The position numbers and the translations under genes are program-made. The notes under the pieces are model-generated. The model saw only the letters and a program-made list of their open reading frames with translations. It was not told where the DNA came from and made no database searches. DNA of 64,000 nucleotides from Cyanobacteria bacterium SZAS-4 (GTDB lineage: Bacteria > Cyanobacteriota > Vampirovibrionia > Obscuribacterales > Obscuribacteraceae): positions 1 through 64,000 of the forward strand of contig JAFEAT010000003.1 in NCBI GenBank assembly GCA_018266255.1. Reading direction: 5' to 3'. The stretch's first letter is position 1; the number at the start of each line of letters is the position of its first letter. Below, in pieces: positions 41,603 through 49,614 of the stretch.

Positions 41603-43290
41603 TAGTTACCGGAGGTACCGCGGAGACTTTCAATTTTGGCTCTGAGAATACCAGCTTGGGCATCATCGTGATTGTTGATTGCAGTTTCCAATTGATTTTG
41701 CAATGGTTGAATGAGTTCGAGAAGATGCTGTTGCGGCTTCTTGCTTTGATCTTTGTTTGGATCTTTGTTTGGATCTTCTTGTTCGATAGCTTTCTTCCAT
41801 GAACGGAAGTCTTCGTCGCGCATGACGCCGTCGTTTCTGGACCAGCCGCGTCTTGTGCCGCCTTGATCGCCGCCGCCTTGTTGACCGCCTTGATCGCCGC
41901 CACCTTGCTGACCACCTTGATCTCCGCCTTGACCGTCTGCACCGACACGACCACTGTTTGTAGGAAGTGTGGCGTTGTACAGGTCACTGACGTTGACCCA
42001 CTTGTTGTTGGCAGAACCCCATTGGTTGGTCATGAATACTTGGGCCGGAGGACCAGCTTTGTAGTCGCTGACGTTCACAACGTGCCAGCCACCAGAACCA
42101 CCTTTATCGCCGTTACCCCCGAACAACCGATCGTTCGAGTTGACCATAATGATTGCTGGTGGTTGTCCGTTAGTAAGTGCGTCTGTGAATTCTTGGTAAT
42201 TGCGAACTTTTGAAGTTCCGTCTGATTGTCCAGGTCCTGCTACATCGGCATTTGAGATTATGAATTTACCGGTGAAGCCTAAATCTTTTCCTATCTCAGC
42301 CATCGCATCTGTGCTCAGTGCTGGTTGCCTCATCGGCTTGCCGTCTGGTCCTTTCACCTCGGTACCGTTGGCATAGGTCAGGCGTTCTCCTGTATCGGAT
42401 TGGCCTGTCGGCGCCACCTGCGAGTAAAAGAGCGGCGGTTTCTGATGCTGCCAGTAATTATTGATCTCCGCCATATCGAACAATTGACTGGCGTAATTTC
42501 GTTTTCCATCAGTCGCTTTGTCGCCAAACTGCAGGCGAGATTCAGCATCTTCGTGGAGGCTGGCTTGATCGAGCTTGATCACCTGTCCGTCTTTGGATTT
42601 GAATTCACCGGTCAAACCAACTTCAGAAACGATGCGTGCTGCTTCTGCCGGATTGGTTACATTCAGTCTGCGCTCAAGTGTCGTGACGTTGCAGGTGTTG
42701 TGGAAACCTTGATCGGTACCGGTTCTTAAAGAGGCGTTGTGCAAAATGCTTCCAGCCAATTGATTGCGCTCGTCAGCAGAAAGAGGTGAACGGTCTCCTT
42801 CATTTCTAAGTAATTTTGCAGTCGAATCGTAAATGCTTTTGACTTGATCGGCGCTCAAAGGCGGTTTGCGATTTTCAATTGCAGTCATGTCGGCCTGCAC
42901 TTCGCGCTTTTGATCGGGAGTCATACCGTCAGTTAGCTTGGCGAGGTCCTGTCTGCTCTTAATTACTCCAGCATCGTTGCTGACTGAAGCTGGATTGTCT
43001 GTGGGATGTCCGGCGTTATCTGTGACAGGTGCGACGACTCTTCCGTCGCCAGTTTGCACTGGGTCGCCAGGCTTCACTGCTTTGAGTGGTGTAGCGAGCT
43101 CTGGGTTAACGCCTTCGGGTCCATAGATGTTGGAGAAGTTCAATTTCCCATCAGGATTTACTACGTTGGCACGAACTTCAGTCGGAGTGCGCGAGGCGGC
43201 CATCTCCTGGTTCGACACAGTCAAATTCGCGGCTGCGTGAGGAGCCTCTTTGACCGACGACTTTTCTACTTTTTCAGCAGTTTCGACCAT
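41602..43290 (-). CDS. Candidate papain-like cysteine peptidase with disordered tail
   Basis: 562 residues without a signal peptide. About 1-140 is polar and likely disordered. A catalytic-looking domain covers about 185-430. GTDQGFHNTCNVTTLE gives Gln 194 and Cys 200 at a helix start, GGWHVVNVSDY gives His 403, and TNQWGSANNKW gives an Asn (422) in an N-x-W-G motif. The order Q-C-H-N(x)WG matches papain-fold proteases. The tail has GGQQGGGDQGG tandem repeats (about 452-482), a PNKDPNKD run and a helical end. No family was recognised. The next gene overlaps by one base. An effector or toxin role is an inference. Confidence 0.6.
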   Translation of the reverse strand: MVETAEKVEKSSVKEAPHAAANLTVSNQEMAASRTPTEVRANVVNPDGKLNFSNIYGPEGVNPELATPLKAVKPGDPVQTGDGRVVAPVTDNAGHPTDNPASVSNDAGVIKSRQDLAKLTDGMTPDQKREVQADMTAIENRKPPLSADQVKSIYDSTAKLLRNEGDRSPLSADERNQLAGSILHNASLRTGTDQGFHNTCNVTTLERRLNVTNPAEAARIVSEVGLTGEFKSKDGQVIKLDQASLHEDAESRLQFGDKATDGKRNYASQLFDMAEINNYWQHQKPPLFYSQVAPTGQSDTGERLTYANGTEVKGPDGKPMRQPALSTDAMAEIGKDLGFTGKFIISNADVAGPGQSDGTSKVRNYQEFTDALTNGQPPAIIMVNSNDRLFGGNGDKGGSGGWHVVNVSDYKAGPPAQVFMTNQWGSANNKWVNVSDLYNATLPTNSGRVGADGQGGDQGGQQGGGDQGGQQGGGDQGGTRRGWSRNDGVMRDEDFRSWKKAIEQEDPNKDPNKDQSKKPQQHLLELIQPLQNQLETAINNHDDAQAGILRAKIESLRGTSGN

Positions 43291-43393
43291 TTAGTAAAAG
43301 ACCTGTGATCCGAACCTAAAACGCAAAAAGCGAGTTGGTGGACCTATTAAGAACTGGGCAAGCTAGTAAGTTATGAGCTGAGAAGATAGGGTT

Positions 43394-43422
43394 ATTTTGC
43401 CTATACATATAAATGATGTCAA
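43394..43422 (-). promoter_or_regulatory. Candidate promoter for the papain-like gene
   Basis: On the minus strand TTGACA (43422-43417) and CAAAAT (43399-43394) are 17 bp apart. The -35 is perfect and the -10 has four of six matches. The start would be near 43387, giving a leader of about 97 bases. Confidence 0.5.
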
Positions 43423-43498
43423 GTTAATCTGTGGCGTTGCGCCAGCTAGCGAAAACCCCCCAAATCACCTAGGCGCAAACGTTTCAAGCCTTAAAAAA

Positions 43499-43516
43499 TC
43501 AACCGATAACGGTTCA
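43499..43516. repeat. Dispersed palindrome, copy 8
   Basis: TCAACCGATAACGGTTCA, preceded by TTAAAAAA and followed by ATTTTC. The right arm has one mismatch (CA for GA). It lies 164 bases after the stop of the dehydrogenase gene at 43680 on the same strand. Confidence 0.85.
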
Positions 43517-43629
43517 ATTTTCAGGGCGTGTTTTCCACCCTTAAGGCCCCAAAATCCTTGCCAGGCAGTAAATTCAGGGTCTGAGGTACACAAGGTTCGA
43601 GTTCTAGCCCAAATAAATCAAGCCAAAAC

Positions 43630-43647
43630 TCAACCGTCATCGGTTGA
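43630..43647. repeat. Dispersed palindrome, copy 9
   Basis: TCAACCGTCATCGGTTGA, identical to copies 3 and 7. Read on the minus strand it follows the stop of the dehydrogenase gene by 33 bases, so it can act as its terminator. Its flanks are CAAAAC and ATTTTC. Confidence 0.9.
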
Positions 43648-43679
43648 ATTTTCGGACAACAAATTTTGCGCTGGTCGGC

Positions 43680-44840
43680 CTAAGTTGCAACCGGAGCGCG
43701 TTCAGTCATCGTCAATTTTATGCCTCGACTTTCCAGTTCAGCCAGGAACAGTTTTACAGGCACGCTAGTTTCTTGTTTCAGAACCCCACGGTCCGTAATG
43801 TCTCCGCGAGCCATCATCTGGGCAACGATAGATGCAGGGAATGCCGTCATTCGCATCATCGCTGAGACTTTGTCGGCTTGATCGTTATAGTCGATGCACT
43901 CCCAGACAATTTGTACCGGTTCACGATCTTTGACACCAGTGACGGTGACTCGCACAAGCACCACATCTGGTTCATCTTGAGGCAATGATTTAACTAGCAG
44001 ATCTGAGAGTAAATCGCGTGGCTTTATCAATCCAGATGGCAGCTCAACTGGTTCTGAGCTCATTAAGCCGAGATGCTTGAGCAAGAACATTTGCTCGCAA
44101 TGTCCTTTATAGCGGATTGTTTTGTAATCCATGTGTTGGATTTTGCCCGCGTATGTCTTAGGAAGTGTTGAGATTCCGCCCGATGTGTTGAACGCTTCCA
44201 ACTTGCCAAATGGTTTGGGAAATTCAATCTCTTCAATGTCTGTGAGAGATGGCACCTGGAATTCTTTCCCGTCGCGCACGACGGTGCAATCTTCGACGTA
44301 CTCGTTGATCAATCCGTCGATTGCGAAGAACTGCGCGTATTTAAGTGGACCGTCTGGGTCGACTGGCAATCCCCCAACTCTGATGCGCATTTCGTACAGT
44401 TCGTCTAAGCTGTCAGCGGCATTAACTGCCAGCATCGATACCATTCCTGGTGCTAAGCCGAGGTCAGGCATGATCGCTATACCGCGTTCTTTTGCCACGT
44501 CATCGAGAAGAAATTCTTTCGCTACCATCTCCTCGTTGCCGCCCAGGTCAACGAAGTGAGTTCCGGCTTTCAATGCCGCTTTAGCGAGATCATAATTGTG
44601 ATGGTAGGTGACACAGCTGATGCAGGCATCACATGCTGCCATCAACTCCACTACTTCGTCGAACTTTTTCACGTCTAGTTCTACCGGCACGATTTTGGGA
44701 TCCGCCAGCATGTCCAGCAAAGATTCAACGCGCTTGATATCGAAGTCGGCAACGATAACTTGCTCTACTTTCGGACTGCGAATCAAGTCAAATACTGCGG
44801 CATAACCCATACGGCCTGCGCCAAGCACTAGAAATTTCAC
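43680..44840 (-). CDS. Saccharopine dehydrogenase / lysine 6-dehydrogenase family oxidoreductase
   Basis: 386 residues. The Rossmann motif is GAGRMG at residues 7-12. Further family motifs are LVDLGGNEEMV, IMPDLGLAPGMVSML, IRVGGLPVDPDGPLKYAQFFAIDGL, EYVED, AFNTSGGISTLPKTY and DYKTIRYKGHCEQM. These match lysine 6-dehydrogenase and related NAD(P)-dependent enzymes at the level of whole motifs. The reaction could be lysine oxidation to allysine or a carboxynorspermidine-type reduction. The start is GTG with GAGGAT seven bases upstream. It is followed by a palindromic terminator-like copy. It is on the same strand as the SDR gene, 123 bases after it. Confidence 0.8.
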   Translation of the reverse strand: MKFLVLGAGRMGYAAVFDLIRSPKVEQVIVADFDIKRVESLLDMLADPKIVPVELDVKKFDEVVELMAACDACISCVTYHHNYDLAKAALKAGTHFVDLGGNEEMVAKEFLLDDVAKERGIAIMPDLGLAPGMVSMLAVNAADSLDELYEMRIRVGGLPVDPDGPLKYAQFFAIDGLINEYVEDCTVVRDGKEFQVPSLTDIEEIEFPKPFGKLEAFNTSGGISTLPKTYAGKIQHMDYKTIRYKGHCEQMFLLKHLGLMSSEPVELPSGLIKPRDLLSDLLVKSLPQDEPDVVLVRVTVTGVKDREPVQIVWECIDYNDQADKVSAMMRMTAFPASIVAQMMARGDITDRGVLKQETSVPVKLFLAELESRGIKLTMTERAPVAT

Positions 44841-44963
44841 TGCTACATCCTCACGGTGGTTGCACGACGGCAGCTCAAGTTGCTGCGCTGAAGCAAAGAT
44901 AATACCATCAGCTGGCGTTTATGGGGGCTTGGCAATGCAGCGACAGAGCTTGGTAATCACTAA

Positions 44964-45752
44964 TTAAACGGTCGATCTTCTTTTGCCGCCATCGACGCAA
45001 AGGGTCGACCCCGTGATGTACGAGGCTTGATCCGAGCATAAAAAGACCGCGGCAGCCGCAAATTCTTCAGGAGTTCCTAATCTTCCTGCCGGAATTGGTT
45101 TGACGTAATCAGCCATGTATTCCTCTTCGCTCTGACCTGTTTTTTCTCTGCGGATGCGAATCAGATTTTCTATGCGCCCGGTCCAAATTGCTCCTGGAGC
45201 AATGCAGTTGACCGAGATATTGTGTTTTGCAACTTCGTCAGCGAGAGTCTTAAGCATTGACGTAACAGCTGAACGCATCGCGTTTGAGATGGCCAGATTG
45301 CTGATCGGTTCCAGTACCGAAAGGGATGTGACGCAGACAATTCGTCCCCAATTGTTTTGCTTCATATGGGGAATGAACGCTTCATTCAACTGCGCCACTG
45401 CCGGAAACAATTGTTGAAAACCTTCTTGCCAATCTGCCTGGGTTGTATCTTCAACTGACGTAGGTTTGGGACCGCCTGTGTTATGGACCAGGATGTCGAC
45501 TCCGCCCGCGGCCAATGTAGTGTCAATGAGCTTTTGTCTGTCTGCTTCTTTTGAGAGATCGCTGACGAGCACAGTTGGTTTTATTTTGGTTTTTGCTTCA
45601 ATCTCAGATGCCACCGCCGATAGTTCATCGGCACTACGCGCACACATAATCAGCTCGGCGCCTTCATCAGCGAGAGCCACCGCAATCGCCCGTCCGAGCC
45701 CTTTTGATGCAGCGCAAACTAGTGCACGCTTGCCCTTGATTTTTAAATCCAA
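44964..45752 (-). CDS. Short-chain dehydrogenase/reductase with altered active site
   Basis: 262 residues with the classical SDR layout: cofactor motif CAASKGLGRAIA (about 12-23), NTGG in place of NNAG and a Ser in VTSLSV. Where YxxxK is expected the sequence reads SNAMR (Ser for Tyr, Arg for Lys). The C-terminal IAPGAIWTGR and YITGSTLCVDGG are usual. A subgroup of SDR proteins with this substitution is common next to kynurenine or aromatic catabolism genes, where it may act as a non-redox enzyme or hydrolase-like protein. The start is TTG (45750-45752) with GGTGG five bases upstream. It is the next gene after the ALDH on the same strand. Confidence 0.8.
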   Translation of the reverse strand: MDLKIKGKRALVCAASKGLGRAIAVALADEGAELIMCARSADELSAVASEIEAKTKIKPTVLVSDLSKEADRQKLIDTTLAAGGVDILVHNTGGPKPTSVEDTTQADWQEGFQQLFPAVAQLNEAFIPHMKQNNWGRIVCVTSLSVLEPISNLAISNAMRSAVTSMLKTLADEVAKHNISVNCIAPGAIWTGRIENLIRIRREKTGQSEEEYMADYVKPIPAGRLGTPEEFAAAAVFLCSDQASYITGSTLCVDGGKRRSTV

Positions 45753-45807
45753 AATGCCACCTACTTATATTTGTACTTTCATTTGTGCTTTTATTTGATT
45801 TGTCTGC

Positions 45808-47280
45808 CTAGCTGCTTTTGTATTTGTACGTAATTGTTTTTGTTTGGGAGAAGAAGTCCAGGCTGTATTTGCCTCCTTCCCGTCCTAAGCCTGAGGATTT
45901 TTGTCCACCGAATGGTGCTCTCAGTTCACGCACAAACCAGCAGTTAACCCAGACCATGCCGGATCTCAGCTTCGTCGCTACACGATGACAGCGGTCCACA
46001 TCCTGACTCCAGACACTGGCCGACAGTCCATAAGGAGTGCTGTTTGTCATCTCTATTACTTGCTCTTCGCTGCTGAATGGAATCACTGGCACAGCTGGGC
46101 CAAAAATCTCTTCCTGGCAAAAACGAGAGTTAAAAGGTAGTCCGGTAAAAACAGAGGGCGCCAGGAAATTTCCGTTTGGCAATTCACTGATTCTATTGCC
46201 GCCGGTCAAGAGCTTGCCCTCTTTCTTGCCGATTTCCAGATAGCTTTCGACTTTGCTCATATGTTCTTTGCTGATCAGGGCACCCATCTGTGTTTGTGGG
46301 TCGAGTGGATCGCCAACCTTTATCTGTTTTACTTTCTCAACTAGTCGTTCAACAAATTCCGGCAAAATCTTTTCTTCAACAAAAAGTCGTGAGCCAGCCA
46401 GGCAGATTTCACCCTGGTTTCGGAAAGCGGCGCGAACAGAGGTGGTTAGAGCTTCTTCAATATTCGCATCTGCGAAAATTATGTTCGCTCCTTTTCCGCC
46501 TAATTCGAACGAAAGTTTTTTCAACGTTTGTGCACCGGCGGCCATGATCGCTTTGCCGGTAGATGTTTCGCCAGTAAACGAGATGCTGTCGACGAGCGGA
46601 TGTCGTGTGAGAGCTTCGCCTGCGCCATTGGCCCCGAAGCCATGCACGATGTTGAAGACACCGTCAGGAAGTCCAGCTTCTTTTACAATTTCTGCAAACA
46701 AGGTCGCTGTGTAGGGTGTCCATTCGGCCGGTTTCAAGATGCAGGAGTTGCCCATGGCCAGACATGGCGCGATTTTCCATGTCGCCAAATATAGTGGCAG
46801 ATTCCATGGAGTAATCAGTCCGCAGACACCTAGCGGCTCACGCACAGCCAGGTGTCGCTCATATTCGCCGACCGAGTAAAGATCCTCATGCACAGCTTGC
46901 GCGTAGTCTGCGAAGAAATGGAAGTTGTAAGCAGAACGCGGAATGTCGCCTTCGAGACTTTCTGAAATCGGCTTGCCTGCATCCATCGATTCGGCTCGTG
47001 CGAGAGTTTCCTTTTTTGCCAAAATCAAATCGCCGATTTTTCTTAGAACATCGCAGCGCTCTTTGATCGACATGCGCGCCCATGGTCCTGTTTCAAAAGC
47101 CTTGCGTGCTACTTTTGCCGCTCTGTCGATATCATCGGCGGTGCCAAGTGCAACGGTTGCAATTACTTCGTTTGTAGCAGGATTGACGGTGTCGAATGTT
47201 TCGCCTGTGGAACCTGCCGCGAATTCTCCACCGATGAAGTGATTGAGTTGCAGTGTCTTAGTTCGAACTTCTGTGGTCAT
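45808..47280 (-). CDS. Aldehyde dehydrogenase, 2-aminomuconate/2-hydroxymuconate-semialdehyde type
   Basis: 490 residues from the ATG at 47278-47280 (AGGAG five bases upstream). The cofactor and catalytic motifs are ITPWNLPLYLATWKIAPCLAMGN, KPAEWTP, FTGETSTGKAI, ELGGKGANI and NQGEICLAGSRLFV with the catalytic Cys. PWNLPLYLxTWKIAPxLAxGN and NQGEICL are the signature of the ALDH8/AmnC group, which oxidises 2-aminomuconic 6-semialdehyde in the kynurenine pathway or 2-hydroxymuconic semialdehyde in catechol meta-cleavage. With RidA and the SDR next to it, a late-kynurenine role is the better guess. Confidence 0.82.
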   Translation of the reverse strand: MTTEVRTKTLQLNHFIGGEFAAGSTGETFDTVNPATNEVIATVALGTADDIDRAAKVARKAFETGPWARMSIKERCDVLRKIGDLILAKKETLARAESMDAGKPISESLEGDIPRSAYNFHFFADYAQAVHEDLYSVGEYERHLAVREPLGVCGLITPWNLPLYLATWKIAPCLAMGNSCILKPAEWTPYTATLFAEIVKEAGLPDGVFNIVHGFGANGAGEALTRHPLVDSISFTGETSTGKAIMAAGAQTLKKLSFELGGKGANIIFADANIEEALTTSVRAAFRNQGEICLAGSRLFVEEKILPEFVERLVEKVKQIKVGDPLDPQTQMGALISKEHMSKVESYLEIGKKEGKLLTGGNRISELPNGNFLAPSVFTGLPFNSRFCQEEIFGPAVPVIPFSSEEQVIEMTNSTPYGLSASVWSQDVDRCHRVATKLRSGMVWVNCWFVRELRAPFGGQKSSGLGREGGKYSLDFFSQTKTITYKYKSS

Positions 47281-47288
47281 GCTCACTC

Positions 47289-47738
47289 CTATTTTGACTG
47301 CATTGCAATCGCTTTGATTTCGATAAAGTTGTTGCCAGGTAAGTCGGCTACCGCAACAGTTGTGCGAGCAGGCGGATTTTCAAAGGAAAAATATTGAGAA
47401 TAAATCGAATTGTATTTTGTAAAGTCATTCATGTCTTTTAAAAAGACCGTTACGTCGACCACATCTGTAATCGCGCATCCAGAGGCTTTAAGCACGACAA
47501 TCATATTTTCGATTACAGCCTTGGTCTGCACTTCGATTTCGTATGAAATTACAGAGCCGTCTTCAGCCAGCTTTACGCCCGCTTCTTTGCCGGTGCTGGC
47601 ATCGCGTGCTCCCTGTCCTGCCAGGAAAACTAAGCCTCCTGCCTTGCACGCGTGCGAATAATTTCCGAGTGGACGAGGCGCTGTGCCTTGCTCGATGATA
47701 ATCGCAGTGCGGTCTTCGCCCTGATTGCTGTGGCTCAT
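47289..47738 (-). CDS. RidA-family deaminase (candidate 2-aminomuconate deaminase)
   Basis: 149 residues of the RidA/YjgF/YER057c fold. LGNYSHACKAGGLVFLAGQGARD, GCAITDVVDVTVFLKDMNDFTKYNSIYSQYF and PPARTTVAVADLPGNNFIEIKAIA are family motifs, with the conserved Arg in the last one. This family removes reactive enamines/imines, and one branch is 2-aminomuconate deaminase. Placement eight bases before the aminomuconate-type aldehyde dehydrogenase supports that branch. The ATG at 47736-47738 has GGGAG just upstream; a TTG at 47756 is less likely. Confidence 0.82.
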   Translation of the reverse strand: MSHSNQGEDRTAIIIEQGTAPRPLGNYSHACKAGGLVFLAGQGARDASTGKEAGVKLAEDGSVISYEIEVQTKAVIENMIVVLKASGCAITDVVDVTVFLKDMNDFTKYNSIYSQYFSFENPPARTTVAVADLPGNNFIEIKAIAMQSK

Positions 47739-47818
47739 ATGACTCCCAGGTCGCAAATGTAGGGCTTAATAGTACCAAAGGCGATGAAATTCATAGATCC
47801 TTGGCAGCACTGCGCCAA

Positions 47819-47848
47819 TGTGGGCGGCTGGTTTCCAGTCCGCCCACA
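47819..47848. terminator. Strong hairpin between the EF-hand gene and RidA
   Basis: Arms TGTGGGCGG (47819-47827) and CCGCCCACA (47840-47848) pair perfectly. Inside, CTGG/CCAG close a TTT loop. The site lies about 40 bases after the stop of the minus-strand EF-hand gene. No T-run follows on the minus strand, so it may stop RNA by structure or protect the 3' end. Confidence 0.5.
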
Positions 47849-47889
47849 TACGTTTGTTTATGTTCTATCCGCGTATCTCTATCCGTGAG

Positions 47890-48666
47890 TTAGGGCGTAG
47901 AACCACTAGGTGATGAACTTCCTGGACCGCCAGGGCCGCTAGGACCGCCGGGGAATCCGTTTGGAAAGTCACCTGGTCCACCAGTTCGTCCACCGGGCAG
48001 ACCTGCAGCATCTGAGCCCGCACCACCGCCGTTCATTCTCTTACGGTGTTTGCGGAGTCCTCCCGGGCCACCGAAATCGGCTCCTGGACCGCCGGGACCT
48101 CCTGGTCCGCCGGCACCCTGACCTCCTGGTCCACCCAGACCTGCTCCTGGACCGCCCGCGTTTGCGCCGCCGCCAGTCATCTGGGCTTGTCTCTGCGCTC
48201 GTCTTTCGGCTCTGAAAGCTTGAAATTTCGCCTTTTCTGCGTCATCGAGAACTCCGTCACCATTCGTATCAAATCGCTTCAATATTCGTGCTTTGCGTTC
48301 TGCAGCCTTGGCGGGATCCATGTTGTGCTTTCCTTTTCCGCCGCTGATTGCGTCAACTCCGGCGCCAGTTGGTCCCGCACCGGCACCAATCGACGAGCCT
48401 GTCGACCCCGCACTCGTGCCGGTGCCAGCAAAAGCTCCTGCGCCACCGCCGTTCCAGCCGCCTCCTCCTCCGCCTTTCCATTTATGTCCGCGTCCGCCGC
48501 CCCCGCCCGATGGCGTCGAGCCCTGCTGGCTGTTGACGTTGTCGACTAGATTTTGCAGACCTTTGAAGTTGCTGCTTGTAGCGCTTGGGTTTGCGCCCTG
48601 TGAGAACGCCGGAGCGCAATTCAAGAAGAAGCACACGCCCCCGACAAATAATCTCATCTTGTTCAT
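47890..48666 (-). CDS. Secreted Gly/Pro-rich protein with one EF-hand
   Basis: About 258 residues. Signal peptide NKMRLFVGGVCFFLNCAPAFSQ (about 1-22). A Gly-rich segment leads to KARILKRFDTNGDGVLDDAEKAKF, a canonical EF-hand calcium loop (D-x-N-x-D-G-x-L-x-x-x-E). A second Gly-Gly-Pro-rich half resembles collagen-like or elastic linkers. The ATG at 48664-48666 has GGGGG eight bases upstream and gives the signal peptide directly. Single EF-hands of this kind are frequent in secreted proteins of large environmental bacteria. Calcium-dependent folding outside the cell is likely, but the function is not known. Confidence 0.65.
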   Translation of the reverse strand: MNKMRLFVGGVCFFLNCAPAFSQGANPSATSSNFKGLQNLVDNVNSQQGSTPSGGGGGRGHKWKGGGGGGWNGGGAGAFAGTGTSAGSTGSSIGAGAGPTGAGVDAISGGKGKHNMDPAKAAERKARILKRFDTNGDGVLDDAEKAKFQAFRAERRAQRQAQMTGGGANAGGPGAGLGGPGGQGAGGPGGPGGPGADFGGPGGLRKHRKRMNGGGAGSDAAGLPGGRTGGPGDFPNGFPGGPSGPGGPGSSSPSGSTP

Positions 48667-48893
48667 TAAGTCATCCCCCATTCGCAGCCTACTCCACCCT
48701 TTGAAAAATCACTGTTGTTCGTTATCTCGCGTTGAGAAGCGCTTCAAATGACGATTTCAGTGACCTGTTCAGCTTGGCTCATTTATCTCATACCTGCGCG
48801 TATAACTCTTTAACGTCAAAACTCGCCAAAAAGTTCAAAGGAATTTGCGAATTTAACGAAAAAGATTTTTGCCATGTAAGATTCATCTAGAGG

Positions 48894-48906
48894 TGTCGGT
48901 CCGACA
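48894..48906. promoter_or_regulatory. 13-bp inverted repeat upstream of the response regulator
   Basis: TGTCGG-T-CCGACA lies 33 bases before the TTG start of the OmpR-type regulator. It could be an operator for that regulator (autoregulation) or a leader hairpin. No match to a known box is claimed. Confidence 0.35.
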
Positions 48907-48939
48907 TATCCAACATGTAGATAAATTGATGGTGATGTA

Positions 48940-49614
48940 TTGGCACGCATCCTTGTCGTTGAAGACGAGCTTGAACTTTCGAAAATAATGGCAGAGTGGC
49001 TCGAAGACGAATTCCACGTCGTCAATGTCGCTCACACTGGCAGCGAAGCGCAAGCGAAATTAGCAACCAGTGTTTTCGAATTGATCATTCTCGACTTGAT
49101 GTTGCCTGAAGTGAATGGTATTGAAATATGCCGCAGTTATAGAGAATCGGGAGGTGCAACGCCGATTCTGATGGTGACTGCAAAGAAGTCGCTCTCTTCG
49201 AAAGAAAATGGACTCGACAGTGGCGCGGACGACTATCTGACCAAACCTTTCAAGCTGCGTGAATTGTCAGCTCGAGTGAGGGCGTTATTGCGTCGTCCAA
49301 AAGCTGTCGTTCCAACCGTTCTATCTGCTGGGTCGATCGAATTAGACCTCAACGCTCGAACGGTAACTAGAGGCGGGCAAGAAGTTCGGCTTGTGGGAAA
49401 GGAGTTCGCGCTGCTCGAATTGCTCATGCGCAATGCCGGTAAGGTCATCACGGTTGATACCATTATTGATAATCTCTGGAGTGAATCAAGCAATATTTCC
49501 AACGACACAGTTCGCTCGCATATCCGCTCACTGAGACAAAAGTTGGATGGCGACAGTGATACGAAATCGATAGTCACGCTGCATGGTATTGGATACCGAA
49601 TCGATGAGAGATGA
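48940..49614 (+). CDS. OmpR-family response regulator
   Basis: 224 residues. Receiver domain with ILVVEDELEL, LIILDLMLPEVNG (phospho-acceptor Asp), VTAKKS and LTKPFKLREL, then a winged-helix DNA-binding domain with the LLELLMRNAGKVITVDTII and ISNDTVRSHIRSLRQKL parts. It starts at a TTG (48940). The kinase gene begins ten bases before its stop, so translation is coupled. Its likely targets include the tolC-RND-adaptor operon that follows, which is an inference from location. Confidence 0.92.
   Translation: MARILVVEDELELSKIMAEWLEDEFHVVNVAHTGSEAQAKLATSVFELIILDLMLPEVNGIEICRSYRESGGATPILMVTAKKSLSSKENGLDSGADDYLTKPFKLRELSARVRALLRRPKAVVPTVLSAGSIELDLNARTVTRGGQEVRLVGKEFALLELLMRNAGKVITVDTIIDNLWSESSNISNDTVRSHIRSLRQKLDGDSDTKSIVTLHGIGYRIDER

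Larger units (their letters stand above)
43291..43679. other. Intergenic region with promoter and two palindromes
   Basis: 389 bases between two minus-strand genes. A TTGACA-17-CAAAAT promoter (43422-43394, minus) for the papain-like gene lies at its left side, and dispersed palindromes occur at 43499-43516 and 43630-43647. No gene or RNA is seen. Confidence 0.6.
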
